In this document: piece after piece, positions 51,379 to 61,423 of the stretch
How the letters are laid out: each line of letters starts with the position of its first letter
Numbering within the stretch: position 1 is the first letter of the stretch
Assembly: GCA_963660485.1 (NCBI GenBank)
Contig: CAVKYH010000001.1
Span: 124,001 to 188,000 of the forward strand
Reading direction: 5' to 3'
DNA length: 64,000 bases
From: UBA6398 sp963660485
GTDB lineage: Bacteria > Bacteroidota > Bacteroidia > Bacteroidales > Bacteroidaceae
Translations under genes and position numbers: made by a program
The notes under the pieces: generated by a model
The model's database searches: none
What the model was told of the DNA's origin: nothing
What the model saw: the letters and a program-made list of their open reading frames with translations, nothing else

Positions 51379-53568
51379 TTATCTGATGAACAGAAGTTCG
51401 CGATATTTCGGGAGTTCCCACATCTGATCGCTCACGATGAGTTCGAGCTTGTCGATGTGGTAGCGAATGTCGTCAAACATAGGAGCTACGGTGTCGTGAT
51501 AAGCTATTGCCTTTTCACGGTTGTCTTCTATGCGGTTGGCAACCTTGCGCGCTTCGATCATGGCGTGAACTTTGTCCTCGATATATGCAGTGTGCTTAGA
51601 AATCTTGTCGATAAGTTCGATGTCTTTCTTTGATGCTTCGGCAAACTTGTCGGCGGGAAGGATTTCTTTGAGCTTGAAGGCGTTGTCTACCAATTGGGTT
51701 TGATATTGTGTAGCAACAGGAACTATCATGCTCATGGCAAGGTCGCCGAGCACACGGCTTTCAATCTGTATTTTCTTGGTGTAGGTTTCCCATTTCACCT
51801 CGTTGCGTGCTTCAAGTTCTTTCTTGGTCATCACGCCTGTGCTCTCGAACATGCTTACAGAGGTGTCGGAGAGATAGTTGTCGTAAACCAAAGGCACGGA
51901 ACTTTCGCAGTCCAAACCGCGGCGCTTAGCTTCTGCAACCCATTCGTCGCTGTAACCGTTGCCCTCGAAGTGGATAGCTTTTGATTCCTTGATAACCAGT
52001 CTTAATTCTTCGAGAATTGCGGCTGTCTTCTCTTCGCCTTTTGCAATGCGTGCATCAACTGCAGCCTTGAAGTTTTGCAACTGCTCTGCCACTGCTGTGT
52101 TGAGCACAATCATTGCTGCTGCACAGTTTGCCTGAGAACCAACGGCGCGGAACTCGAAACGGTTACCAGTGAAAGCAAACGGAGATGTGCGGTTGCGGTC
52201 GGTGTTGTCGATGAGAAGCTCTGGTATGCTCGGGATATCCATCTTCATTCCCTGCTTCTTGCCGAAGTTTGTCATGTCTTCGGAGTCGCTGTTCTCGATA
52301 TGGTCGAGGATGTTGGTGAGCTGCTCGCCGATGAACGAGGAAATGATTGCAGGAGGTGCTTCGTTTGCTCCGAGACGGTGTGCGTTTGATGCGCTCTCAA
52401 TGCTTGCCTTGAGCAAACCGTTGTGATGGTAAACTGCTGCAAGTGTATTGACTATGAATGTAACGAAACGCAGGTTGTCGATATCTGTTTTGCCCGGAGA
52501 CATCAAGCCGATGCCGGTGTCTGTGCCAAGCGACCAGTTGTTGTGTTTACCGCTACCGTTGATACCTTTGAAAGGCTTTTCGTGAAGAAGAACGCGGAAG
52601 CCGTGGCGACGTGCGATGTTGCGAATCAATGCCATGATGAGCATGTTGTGGTCGTTGGCAAGGTTACACTCTTCAAACACGGGCGCAAGCTCAAACTGGT
52701 TGGGCGCAACCTCGTTGTGGCGTGTCTTGACAGGAATTCCGAGTTTCAATGCTTCGATTTCCAACTCTTTCATGAATTGCATCACGCGTGGGGGAATTGC
52801 TCCGAAGTAATGGTCTTCCAACTGCTGGTTCTTTGAGCTTTCATGACCCATGAGGGTTCTGCCTGTCAAGAGCAAGTCGGGACGAGCTGCGTAGAGACCT
52901 TCGTCAACAAGGAAATACTCCTGCTCCCAACCGAGATATGCGTAAACTTTCTTTACATCGGGGTTGAAATAATGGCAAACGTCAACAGCAGCCTTGTTCA
53001 CAGCACGCAAAGCTTTGAGCAATGGAGCTTTGTAGTCAAGGCATTCACCAGTGTATGCAACGAAAATAGTAGGAATGTAAAGAGTGTCGTCAACAATGAA
53101 TGCGGGAGACGAAGGATCCCATGCAGAATATCCGCGTGCTTCGAATGTGTTGCGAATACCACCGCTGGGGAATGAAGAAGCATCAGGCTCTTGCTGAACG
53201 AGAAGCTTGCCGGTAAACTCTTCAATCACTCCGCCACGACCGTCGGGCTCAACAAAAGCATCGTGCTTTTCAGCAGTGCCTTCGGTAAGTGGAGAAAACC
53301 AATGGGTGTAGTGGGTGGCTTTCATTTCGATAGCCCAACGTTTCATACCTTCAGCTACAGCATCGGCAATGGAACGGTCAAGAATGCCGCCGTTCTCAAT
53401 AGTGTCGGTAAGCTTGCGGAAAATCTCCTTGGGAAGATAACGGCGCATCTTCTCTTTGTTGAAGACATTCTTTCCGAAATATTCGGAAGGACGCTCCGAA
53501 GGCTGTGGAACTGCTACCGGCTTTTTACTGAAAGCCTCTTCTACAACTTTGAATCTCAGTGTTGACAT
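51379..53568 (-). CDS. glnN: Glutamine synthetase type III
   Basis: This ATP-dependent enzyme makes glutamine from glutamate and ammonia. At 729 residues it is the long type III (GSIII-1) found in Bacteroidetes, unlike the ~470-residue type I. Motifs include the N-terminal PSERPSEYFGKNVFNKEKM, EVAPNQFELAPVFEECN, NGSGKHNNWSLGTDTG (ATP-binding region) and NRTSPFAFTGNRFEFRAVG. It lies 32 nt downstream of gltD and is the last gene of the ammonia-assimilation operon. Confidence 0.95.
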   Translation of the reverse strand: MSTLRFKVVEEAFSKKPVAVPQPSERPSEYFGKNVFNKEKMRRYLPKEIFRKLTDTIENGGILDRSIADAVAEGMKRWAIEMKATHYTHWFSPLTEGTAEKHDAFVEPDGRGGVIEEFTGKLLVQQEPDASSFPSGGIRNTFEARGYSAWDPSSPAFIVDDTLYIPTIFVAYTGECLDYKAPLLKALRAVNKAAVDVCHYFNPDVKKVYAYLGWEQEYFLVDEGLYAARPDLLLTGRTLMGHESSKNQQLEDHYFGAIPPRVMQFMKELEIEALKLGIPVKTRHNEVAPNQFELAPVFEECNLANDHNMLIMALIRNIARRHGFRVLLHEKPFKGINGSGKHNNWSLGTDTGIGLMSPGKTDIDNLRFVTFIVNTLAAVYHHNGLLKASIESASNAHRLGANEAPPAIISSFIGEQLTNILDHIENSDSEDMTNFGKKQGMKMDIPSIPELLIDNTDRNRTSPFAFTGNRFEFRAVGSQANCAAAMIVLNTAVAEQLQNFKAAVDARIAKGEEKTAAILEELRLVIKESKAIHFEGNGYSDEWVAEAKRRGLDCESSVPLVYDNYLSDTSVSMFESTGVMTKKELEARNEVKWETYTKKIQIESRVLGDLAMSMIVPVATQYQTQLVDNAFKLKEILPADKFAEASKKDIELIDKISKHTAYIEDKVHAMIEARKVANRIEDNREKAIAYHDTVAPMFDDIRYHIDKLELIVSDQMWELPKYRELLFIR

Positions 53569-53600
53569 AATCTTGTTGTTTTATGTGTTTGGATATGTTG

Positions 53601-54944
53601 TTATTTTTCTTTTAAGTATTTGTCTATCATTTTTGCGGTTTCTCGTCCCGAAGCCATGGCTCTTACCACAAGAGACGCACCGCTTTTTGCATCGCCGGCA
53701 ACAAAAACATTTTCCGGGTATTGCTGTTCTTGATTACGCAAGAATCCCATAGCGAGTAATACCAAGTCTGCTTTGAAAGTTTCTTTTTTGCCAGTAGAAA
53801 TCATTTGCGGACGACTGCCATCGGTAGGCTTTGTCCAATCTATTTCTTCAAGTTCTGCTGCTACGACTTTACCGTCTTTGCCGATGAAAGAATTAGTATT
53901 TACAAGCCAGCGACGTGTACAACCTTCTTCGTGGGAAGATGTAGTCTTGAATATTCTCGGCCATTCGGGCCATGGTGTCGCAGGATTGTATCCTACTGGA
54001 GGTTTTGGCATAATTTCTATTTGGGTAACGCTGTTTGCTCCTTGACGAATACTTGTTCCAATGCAATCAGAGCCAGTATCACCTCCACCAATAACAAGAA
54101 CATCTTTGCCTTTTGCATTTATCAGTTCTTCTTCGGAGAACTTGGTGCCTGCAAGAATGCGATTTTGTTGTGAAAGAAGTTCAAGGGCGAAGTGAATACC
54201 TTTAAGTTCACGTCCAGGAACTTTGAGGTCGCGTGGAGTAGGAGTACCGATGCAAATGCAGTAAGCATCAAATCCTTCGGGTAGACGGTTGGGATCTACT
54301 TCTGCATTCATCACAAAATGAATACCCTCTGCTTCTAATATTTTCATCCGGCGATCGATAATGGTTTTATCGAGTTTGAAATTAGGAATACCATATCTCA
54401 ATAAACCACCGGCTGCTTCGTTTTTGTCGAAAAGAGTTACATCGTAACCGAGTTTGTTTAGACGGTTGGCGCAAACTAATCCAGAAGGACCTGCACCAAT
54501 AACGGCAACACTTTTTCCATTGCGCTCATAAACTTTAGGCTCAATGTAATTTTCACGGAATGCAGCTTCGATAATCGCAGCTTCGTTTTCGCGAATTGTT
54601 ACAGGCTCATGGCAAGAAAGATTGAGCACACAACTTTTCTCGCACAGAGCAGGACAAACTCTTCCTGTGAATTCAGGAAAATCACATGTCTCAGAAAGGA
54701 TTTCGTATGCGTCGCGCCATTTCCCTTTGTACAATGCATCTTGCCATTCCGGTTGGCGATTTCCAAGCGGACAAGCCCAATGGCAAAAAGGTACTCCACA
54801 TGCCATGCACCGAGATGCTTGTAAACGGCGATCGTGTGTGTTTAACGTTTGTTCCACTTGACTGAAATCGTGGACTCTTTCGTGTACCGGACGATATCCG
54901 GCTTCTTTACGATGTATATTTAAAAATGCTTTGGGATCTCCCAT
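53601..54944 (-). CDS. gltD: Glutamate synthase small subunit
   Basis: GltD feeds electrons from NADPH through FAD and iron-sulfur clusters to the large subunit. It is 447 residues from MGDPKAFLNIHRKEAG. Two cysteine-rich cluster segments are visible (CMACGVPFCHWACPLGN and CPALCEKSCVLN). FAD binding is VIGAGPSGLVCANRL and NADPH binding is VLVIGGGDTGSDCIG. It follows gltB by 46 nt and precedes glnN by 32 nt. Confidence 0.94.
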   Translation of the reverse strand: MGDPKAFLNIHRKEAGYRPVHERVHDFSQVEQTLNTHDRRLQASRCMACGVPFCHWACPLGNRQPEWQDALYKGKWRDAYEILSETCDFPEFTGRVCPALCEKSCVLNLSCHEPVTIRENEAAIIEAAFRENYIEPKVYERNGKSVAVIGAGPSGLVCANRLNKLGYDVTLFDKNEAAGGLLRYGIPNFKLDKTIIDRRMKILEAEGIHFVMNAEVDPNRLPEGFDAYCICIGTPTPRDLKVPGRELKGIHFALELLSQQNRILAGTKFSEEELINAKGKDVLVIGGGDTGSDCIGTSIRQGANSVTQIEIMPKPPVGYNPATPWPEWPRIFKTTSSHEEGCTRRWLVNTNSFIGKDGKVVAAELEEIDWTKPTDGSRPQMISTGKKETFKADLVLLAMGFLRNQEQQYPENVFVAGDAKSGASLVVRAMASGRETAKMIDKYLKEK

Positions 54945-54990
54945 GACTTTCGTTCTTTTTGTCTCCTTACAAAATTCTGTAGGATTTTTG

Positions 54991-57900
54991 TTAAAACTCT
55001 GTTTGTACTGCAGCAACTTTCTCTTGCAATTTTCTCATCTTTTCTTCTTGAAGCACTTTTGTGTATTCAATCGGAACTACTTGAATGAATTGCTCAACAT
55101 ATTTGTTCCAATCGTTGAGCATCTTGTGTGCAAGTTCACTGCGAGTGTACATGTAATGCTTGCGAATTAGGTCTTTAAGTTCCTTGCTTGACACAGAATC
55201 TTCGATGAGCGAAAGTTCAACGGAATCCATGTTGCAAAAGTAGTCAAAGTTTTCGTTATAATTCCACACGTAAGCAATACCGCCACTCATTCCGGCAGCA
55301 AAGTTTTTCCCTGTAGAGCCCAAAACCACAACTCGACCTCCTGTCATGTATTCGCAGCAATGATCACCGACTCCTTCTACGACTGCAGTAGCGCCAGAAT
55401 TTCTCACTGCAAAACGCTCGCCTGCTCGTCCGGAAATGTAAACTTCTCCAGAAGTTGCACCGTATAGTAAAGTATTTCCTGCAATTGTGTTTTCTGATGA
55501 GTTGAAAGTACTGCGCAATGATGGCATAACAGAAATTATACCTCCGCATAAGCCTTTACCAAGATAGTCGTTAGCTTCACCTTCCAAAGTAAAGTCTATT
55601 CCCTTCTCAAGGAAAGCTCCAAAACTTTGCCCTGCAGAACCACGGAATTTGACATTAATTGTATGTTCAGGCAAACCTTCTCCGCCCCATTTCTTGGCAA
55701 CAGCGCCAGAAAGCATTGCTCCTACAGCGCGATCTGTATTCTTAACAACACAATCAAGCGACATTTCGGTCTTATTGTCAATAGCGTCTTTTAATTTGCT
55801 AATTAAATCAACATCTATTACATTGCTAATGTGATGGTCTTGCTGGATAACATTGTGTATAGCAACTCCATTGTCTTTAGAGGGCATATATAGAAGTTTG
55901 CTAAAATCAAGGAGATGTCCGTTTGTACAATTTGTATCTTTGCGTACAATCAAGTCTGTACGTCCAATGATTTCCTCCATTGATGTGAAACCCATTTCTG
56001 CAAGATATTCGCGAACTTCTGTAGCGATGAACTTGAAATAGTTCACAATATATTCGCTTCTTCCAACGAATCGTTTGCGTAGTTCTTCGTTTTGAGTTGT
56101 AACACCCATTGGACAAGTATTGGTGTGGCATTTTCTCATCATAACGCACCCCAAGACTATAAGTACACTTGTAGCGAATCCATATTCTTCTGCGCCGAGA
56201 AGTGCCATCAATATTACATCGCGTCCCGTTTTTAACTGACCGTCGACTTGAAGTTTTACTTGTCCTCTCAAACCATTTCTTACAAGGGTTTGTTGCGTGT
56301 CGCTCAATCCTAATTCGGGAGAAATACCTGCATAATATATAGAAGAACCAGGTGAAGCGCCTGTACCTCCGTCTGCTCCGGAAATTGTAATTAAATCGGC
56401 TTTTGCTTTTGTAACGCCTGCTGCAATTGTTCCAACTCCAGATTCTGCAACGAGTTTTACACTTATCAATGCGGATGGGTTTACATTTTTAAGGTCGAAT
56501 ATCAATTGTGCAAGATCTTCTATAGAATAGATGTCGTGATGAGGTGGAGGGGAAATAAGCGAAATTCCAGGAATAGAATGGCGTACACGTGCGATGATTT
56601 TGTCTACTTTATAGCCTGGAAGTTGACCGCCTTCTCCGGGCTTTGCGCCTTGGGCGATTTTAATTTGTATTTCATCTGCATTTACAAGATATTCTGCCGT
56701 TACGCCAAAACGTCCTGAAGCCACTTGTTTTATAGCGCTTCTAAGCGATGTGCCATCGGCTTGCGGTTTGAAACGATCAGAATCTTCACCGCCTTCTCCC
56801 GTATTACTGCGACTATGAATAGAGTTCATTGCCAAAGCAATTGCTTCGTGCGCTTCTTTACTGAGTGCACCAAAACTCATCGCTCCTGTAACGAATCTCT
56901 TCATTATACTTTCGATAGGCTCTACTTTGTCTATCGAAATAGGATTACGTTTGAAATCGAAGAAATCACGAATGAAAATAGGGGAATCTTTATGATCAGA
57001 AAGATTTGTGAACTCTTTGAATTTCTTATAGCTGCCTATTCGGGTGGAAAGTTGTAGAGTACGTATTGTGTCGGGATTCCAAGCATGCTTGTTGCCATTC
57101 TTTCTGAAACAGAATTCTCCTGCGAAATCAAGACGTTCATTATGGTTTTCAAAACCATTGTCATGCATTTTCTTATAGTCGCGTGCGATTTCGTTCAAAC
57201 CGATACCATCGATAGGCGAAGGCATGCCGCCGAAATAATCGTTGCTTAGTTCTTTACCCAAACCAATTGCTTCAAAGATTTGTGCACCGCGATAGGAACG
57301 TATAGTACTTATACCCATCTTGCTCATAATCTTAAGCAATCCTTTGCATACGGCTTTGATATAATTGCTTTCGGCTGTAGTGTAGTCGAGTTGTATCTCT
57401 TTGTGTTTTACGAGGTCATCGATTATAGCAAAAGCCATATATGGATTGAGAGCACTGGCGCCAAATCCGAGTAGCAGCGCAGCGTGTTCTGTTTCACGTA
57501 CCTCACCACTTTCTACTATAATGGCAGTTTGAACACGTTTACCTACGGAGATGAGGTAATGATGTACGGCTGAAACTGCGAGCAGTGAAGGAACGGGTGC
57601 GTATTGTTCGTTAATTTCGCGATCTGAAAGTACGATATAGTTTACGCCGTTGTCTACCGATTGCTCTGCTTCGTGGCAAAGACGGTCTATGGCTTTTTTC
57701 AATCCTTCTGCACCTTCGGTTACATCGTAAAGCATTTTGAGTTTCTCTGTCTTGAAACCCTTGTAACGAATATTGGTGAGAAGGTCAAGCTGGGTGTTTG
57801 TAAGTATAGGGTAGGGTAGACGCACCATTTTGCAATGCTGCTCATCAGGAACAAGAATGTTCATGCCCACAGCTCCTATGTATTCTGTAAGACTCATTAC

Positions 57901-59529
57901 CAATTCCTCGCGAATAGGGTCTATGGACGGATTGGTAACTTGTGCAAACTGTTGACGGAAGTAATTGAATAGAATTTGTGGTTTCTCCGACATAACTGCC
58001 AGAGGTTTGTCGTTACCCATTGACATAGTGGGTTCCTTTGCATCTTTTGCGTAAGAAGCAACAAGGGTGTCCACATCTTCTTGGGTATATCCGAACACGC
58101 GTTCTTTTTCGCGCAAGTTGTCTACGCTGCTACCCACATGTCGTCCGCTTTTCAACTTATCAAGTTCGATACGGTTCTCGTGTAGCCAATTGCGGTATGG
58201 GAATTCTTCCGCGAGTGTCTTTTTAAGTTCTTCGTCATGAATCACCTTGCCCTCAAGAGTATCGATAAGAATCATCTTGCCAGGCTGCAGGCGTCCTTTT
58301 TCCTTGACGTCCTGTGGCGGAATGTCGAGTACGCCAACTTCAGACGAAACAACCATCATACCGCCTTTGGTAATTGTGTATCTTGCTGGGCGAAGACCGT
58401 TGCGGTCGAGCATACCGCCGGCATATCGTCCGTCGCAGAACAAAAGCGCAGCCGGACCGTCCCAAGGCTCCATAAGTATGGAATGGTATTCATAGAATGC
58501 CTTTAAATCTTCGCTAATTGGATTTTTGGCATTGAAAGACTCAGGAACAAGCATTGCCATTGCATGGGGCAACGACAACCCTGACGCTACGAGGAATTCC
58601 AACACGTTGTCGAGCGAAGCACTGTCGCTCATGCCTTCCTGTACTATCGGACGCAATTCTTTTATGTCGCCGAGCAAAGGAGTTGAGAGCACACTTTCGC
58701 GCGCTTTCATCCAGTTTCGGTTTCCGCGTATGGTATTTATCTCGCCGTTGTGGCAGAGCATGCGGAAAGGCTGTGCCAATCCCCATGTAGGGAATGTGTT
58801 TGTGCTGAAACGCGAATGAACCACAGCTAGTGCGGTGGTAAAATAGGGGCTTTCCAAGTCGGGATAGAATGTTCTCAGTTGCGACGAGGTAAGCATGCCT
58901 TTATAAATGAGCGTGCGAGTAGAAAGCGAAACGAAATAAAAGTCTTCTTTTCCTTCGATTCTCGAAGCGTTTACTTTGTTCTCTATATGTTTGCGTACAA
59001 TATATAATGTGCGCTCTGCAGATTCGATGTCGGAAAAACCGGTTACAAAAATCTGCTTTATCAATGGCTTTGTTGCCATTGCGTCGCGGCCCAAAACTTC
59101 ATCGTTTGTAGGAACGTCGCGCGTGTGGGCGAGTTGAAGTTTGTACGATTCGATTTCTTCGTTTACTATCTTCATTATTTCCTCTGCCGATTTCTCGTTT
59201 TCGGGGAGGAATATCATACCTGTTCCATAACGTCCGCGTTCTGGAACGGCAATGCCTTGAAGAAGTATGAATTCGTGGGGAATCTGAACCATTATGCCGG
59301 CACCGTCTCCGGTCTTGTTGTCTGCACCTTCGGCTCCACGATGCTGGAGGTGTTCGAGAACTTTGAGCGCGTTGTCAACTATGGCGTGGGATTTTTCGCC
59401 GTTTATGTTGACCACCATACCAATACCGCAAGCATCGTGTTCGTTTGCGGGATTGTATAGTCCACGTTCGTTTTGCATGCCGCTTTGGTAGCGTACGTGC
59501 GTAAACATTTCGTTTTCGGGTTTACTCAT
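54991..59529 (-). CDS. gltB: Glutamate synthase large subunit
   Basis: This 1512-residue enzyme makes two glutamates from glutamine and 2-oxoglutarate. The mature N-terminal nucleophile is Cys34 in HDACGIGMVVN, so a 33-residue propeptide is expected to be removed. The order is: class II glutamine amidotransferase (34-430), central domain, FMN-binding barrel (about 800-1190, including SGADGGTGASPGSSIY and the CVMMRKCHTNTCPMG 3Fe-4S cysteines) and the C-terminal GXGXG beta-helix (about 1250-1480). It is the first gene of gltB-gltD-glnN, so the whole GS-GOGAT route is encoded in one operon. Confidence 0.96.
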   Translation of the reverse strand: MSKPENEMFTHVRYQSGMQNERGLYNPANEHDACGIGMVVNINGEKSHAIVDNALKVLEHLQHRGAEGADNKTGDGAGIMVQIPHEFILLQGIAVPERGRYGTGMIFLPENEKSAEEIMKIVNEEIESYKLQLAHTRDVPTNDEVLGRDAMATKPLIKQIFVTGFSDIESAERTLYIVRKHIENKVNASRIEGKEDFYFVSLSTRTLIYKGMLTSSQLRTFYPDLESPYFTTALAVVHSRFSTNTFPTWGLAQPFRMLCHNGEINTIRGNRNWMKARESVLSTPLLGDIKELRPIVQEGMSDSASLDNVLEFLVASGLSLPHAMAMLVPESFNAKNPISEDLKAFYEYHSILMEPWDGPAALLFCDGRYAGGMLDRNGLRPARYTITKGGMMVVSSEVGVLDIPPQDVKEKGRLQPGKMILIDTLEGKVIHDEELKKTLAEEFPYRNWLHENRIELDKLKSGRHVGSSVDNLREKERVFGYTQEDVDTLVASYAKDAKEPTMSMGNDKPLAVMSEKPQILFNYFRQQFAQVTNPSIDPIREELVMSLTEYIGAVGMNILVPDEQHCKMVRLPYPILTNTQLDLLTNIRYKGFKTEKLKMLYDVTEGAEGLKKAIDRLCHEAEQSVDNGVNYIVLSDREINEQYAPVPSLLAVSAVHHYLISVGKRVQTAIIVESGEVRETEHAALLLGFGASALNPYMAFAIIDDLVKHKEIQLDYTTAESNYIKAVCKGLLKIMSKMGISTIRSYRGAQIFEAIGLGKELSNDYFGGMPSPIDGIGLNEIARDYKKMHDNGFENHNERLDFAGEFCFRKNGNKHAWNPDTIRTLQLSTRIGSYKKFKEFTNLSDHKDSPIFIRDFFDFKRNPISIDKVEPIESIMKRFVTGAMSFGALSKEAHEAIALAMNSIHSRSNTGEGGEDSDRFKPQADGTSLRSAIKQVASGRFGVTAEYLVNADEIQIKIAQGAKPGEGGQLPGYKVDKIIARVRHSIPGISLISPPPHHDIYSIEDLAQLIFDLKNVNPSALISVKLVAESGVGTIAAGVTKAKADLITISGADGGTGASPGSSIYYAGISPELGLSDTQQTLVRNGLRGQVKLQVDGQLKTGRDVILMALLGAEEYGFATSVLIVLGCVMMRKCHTNTCPMGVTTQNEELRKRFVGRSEYIVNYFKFIATEVREYLAEMGFTSMEEIIGRTDLIVRKDTNCTNGHLLDFSKLLYMPSKDNGVAIHNVIQQDHHISNVIDVDLISKLKDAIDNKTEMSLDCVVKNTDRAVGAMLSGAVAKKWGGEGLPEHTINVKFRGSAGQSFGAFLEKGIDFTLEGEANDYLGKGLCGGIISVMPSLRSTFNSSENTIAGNTLLYGATSGEVYISGRAGERFAVRNSGATAVVEGVGDHCCEYMTGGRVVVLGSTGKNFAAGMSGGIAYVWNYNENFDYFCNMDSVELSLIEDSVSSKELKDLIRKHYMYTRSELAHKMLNDWNKYVEQFIQVVPIEYTKVLQEEKMRKLQEKVAAVQTEF

Positions 59530-59560
59530 TACTTTAATATTTTCTTGTCGTTATCAATTG

Positions 59561-59568
59561 CAAAGGTA
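59561..59568 (-). promoter_or_regulatory. -7 promoter box for gltB-gltD-glnN
   Basis: The minus strand reads TACCTTTG, 31 nt upstream of the gltB start. It is the only clear promoter found for the three genes. Between it and the terminator at 59803 (about 230 nt) I see nothing else. Confidence 0.65.
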
Positions 59569-59802
59569 GGGATTTTGTGATAGATAAAAAAGAAAACAGA
59601 GAAAAAGTTTTACAAAATGATAGGAAAAATGAGAAATACTATCAAAATGATATGTAAATAGGGTTGAAAAGAATACAAATGTTTGTGTGATGTAATCTGT
59701 GCTTTGCATTCGTACAACAAACGTGTGGCATTTCTGCGGTATGCGTTTATAGTTGATGTATGTTGGAGTTGAAAATTGCTGCTGTGTGGTAAATACAAAA
59801 AC

Positions 59803-59839
59803 AAATTGAGCGGCACGCAATTGCTGTGCCGCTCAATTT
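59803..59839 (-). terminator. Terminator of the secreted-protein gene
   Basis: The perfect 14-bp stem AAATTGAGCGGCAC / GTGCCGCTCAATTT has a 9-nt loop and is followed on the minus strand by GTTTTTG. It lies 44 nt past the stop at 59883. Confidence 0.9.
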
Positions 59840-59882
59840 GTTTTGTTATCCCTTTGTATGGGATTAGGGTGTTTTGTTTGGA

Positions 59883-60926
59883 TTATTTGCCCAATACCAT
59901 TTTCTTTTTGTTCACCACGTAGATGCCGCGTTTGAGAGTTGCTGCAGCTTGGTCAAGGGAAATCTTGCGTGCCACGCATACGCCCGATACGTCGTAGATG
60001 TCTACGAGTTTAGCTTTTGCTGTTGTGGTGTTTACTTTGGTAAGCGTGCTGTCGGTTCCGGTAGCACCGCCGCCACCACCAATTACAGAACTGCTGCCGC
60101 CGCCGCCCGGTGTGGGTGATACGGGGCTTACGTTTTTATTGAGAATGAATTCTTTTGAAGGTTCAGAGCCCCATTCTCCGTTGGCTGCTACCAATTTGCA
60201 CCAGTCGTAAGGCTGAAGTGAAAGTCCGTAGCGTACGCTTTTCTTGTCGCCGGGTATATTTACGGTCAGAGTTCTACTCATTCCGCCTTCGTTTCCCTTT
60301 GATGTGCAGGCTCTGGTTGCCTCCCATGTTTCGCCGCCATCGTAAGAAACGAAGACTTGTGCCTGGAAAACCAATTTGCCTTTTATACCCTCATAGCCCC
60401 AATATATATCTTGGCTGTAGGTATCGGTTGAAGCATCGTAAACTGGAGTGTCGAGAGGAGTGATATAAACATTTCCGCCGGCTACATGCCATGAATCCAT
60501 GTTGTCAAGGATGTCGCCAAAGGTGTAGGACACGAATTTGTTATCGCCGCTGTTGTTGCTCTTTATCTTTACGAAATACGATTGGTTCAAGCTCGAGGGA
60601 AGACTTCTTAAGAGCATTGATGTCCAAAAGCCTGTTTCTTCAAGAGTGTACTCGGTATTGGTTTCAATGTTGGTTTCATGTACGGAATAACTTTTCCCAT
60701 CGATATCGCACCAGAAGTATGCGTAGTTTGTAGAATTTTTTTGAGCGCCCCAAATCTCGCAACTGTCTTCGGTTACTCCCAGAAAATCCAGCGTTTCTGT
60801 GTCTGTGGAAATACCTACGCGGCATTGCACACTGGTTGCGTGATACCTTTCGTCTGCCACTGCGTTTGTAGCAAACGTTGCAAACATAGCAAATGCTACT
60901 GCAAAAGTCTTGTAAAATACGTTCAT
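59883..60926 (-). CDS. Secreted protein with probable type IX sorting domain
   Basis: This is a 347-residue exported protein of unknown function. The signal peptide is residues 1-24 (MNVFYKTFAVAFAMFATFAT...). Residues about 25-250 form a beta-rich region with no domain I can name (YFVKIKSNNSGDNKF, VSYDGGETWEATRAC). A Pro/Gly/Ser-rich linker (VSPTPGGGGSSSVIGGGG) precedes the C-terminal part, KLVDIYDVSGVCVARK...RGIYVVNKKKMVLGK. That resembles the type A sorting domains used by Bacteroidetes to move proteins through the type IX system. The call rests on pattern recognition; the sorting domain is shorter than usual. Confidence 0.75.
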   Translation of the reverse strand: MNVFYKTFAVAFAMFATFATNAVADERYHATSVQCRVGISTDTETLDFLGVTEDSCEIWGAQKNSTNYAYFWCDIDGKSYSVHETNIETNTEYTLEETGFWTSMLLRSLPSSLNQSYFVKIKSNNSGDNKFVSYTFGDILDNMDSWHVAGGNVYITPLDTPVYDASTDTYSQDIYWGYEGIKGKLVFQAQVFVSYDGGETWEATRACTSKGNEGGMSRTLTVNIPGDKKSVRYGLSLQPYDWCKLVAANGEWGSEPSKEFILNKNVSPVSPTPGGGGSSSVIGGGGGATGTDSTLTKVNTTTAKAKLVDIYDVSGVCVARKISLDQAAATLKRGIYVVNKKKMVLGK

Positions 60927-61078
60927 AAGTTTTTGTTTTTTTGAGTCCTTACCTTTTTTTGTTTTGGTATCGGATAGTTATTTTGATTTAGTGTTCTAAC
61001 TCTTTTTGTAGGGTGTGCCTTTGGGCAGATGTCTGAACTTGCGGTTGCTTACGTTAGATGTCTTGTTCTTTTAGACTA

Positions 61079-61086
61079 CAAATGTA
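61079..61086 (-). promoter_or_regulatory. -7 promoter box for the secreted-protein gene
   Basis: The minus strand reads TACATTTG, which implies a leader of about 145 nt. The rest of the 497-nt gap (60927-61423) holds palindromic repeat copy 9 and the yigZ promoter. Confidence 0.5.
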
Positions 61087-61254
61087 GCAAGCAGAACGCA
61101 TAGGGCAAACTCATAATGCGTATTTTGCAAAGAAATACTAAATGCTTCTGTGTAGATGCTACTTATGCTTGTCAAAAACCCTTGTTTTTTTAATGAGAAA
61201 ATCTGTTGTGGATTCCATGAGATTTGATGCTTTGCAATGGGGTGCAAATGTGCT

Positions 61255-61354
61255 TTTTACGATGTCAGACATAATTTAAACTAGATGCCTTGGAATTTAA
61301 ATTATGTCTGACATCGTTTTTACAAGATGCCTTGTCGTTTTTTCGATGTCAGAT
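61255..61354. repeat. Modular palindromic repeat, copy 9 (mixed TCAGAC and CCTTGG words)
   Basis: Outer arms CGATGTCAGACAT and ATGTCTGACATCG enclose an inner GATGCCTTGG arm between two AATTTAAA-type cores. CGTTTTTACAAGATGCCTTG and a final partial TCAGA arm follow. It lies between divergent genes. Confidence 0.85.
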
Positions 61355-61411
61355 AACCTGGTTTTGACGGCTGTTTGTGCTGGCTTAATGTGCAGACTGC
61401 GGCGAAAGCAT

Positions 61412-61419
61412 TATCTTTG
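61412..61419 (+). promoter_or_regulatory. -7 promoter box for yigZ, probably leaderless
   Basis: TATCTTTG ends 4 nt before the first ATG at 61424. The next ATG follows immediately at 61427. Confidence 0.65.
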
Positions 61420-61423
61420 CATT

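Noticed and set aside
13237..61354. Insertion sequence or MITE ends in the palindromic repeats
   Set aside because: No target duplication is visible at any copy and no transposase gene occurs in the window, so mobility is left as an open question rather than a call.
61304..61423. Extended N-terminus of the YigZ protein
   Set aside because: It would encode the palindromic repeat and lie upstream of the promoter; the family starts near MKDEFLTL.
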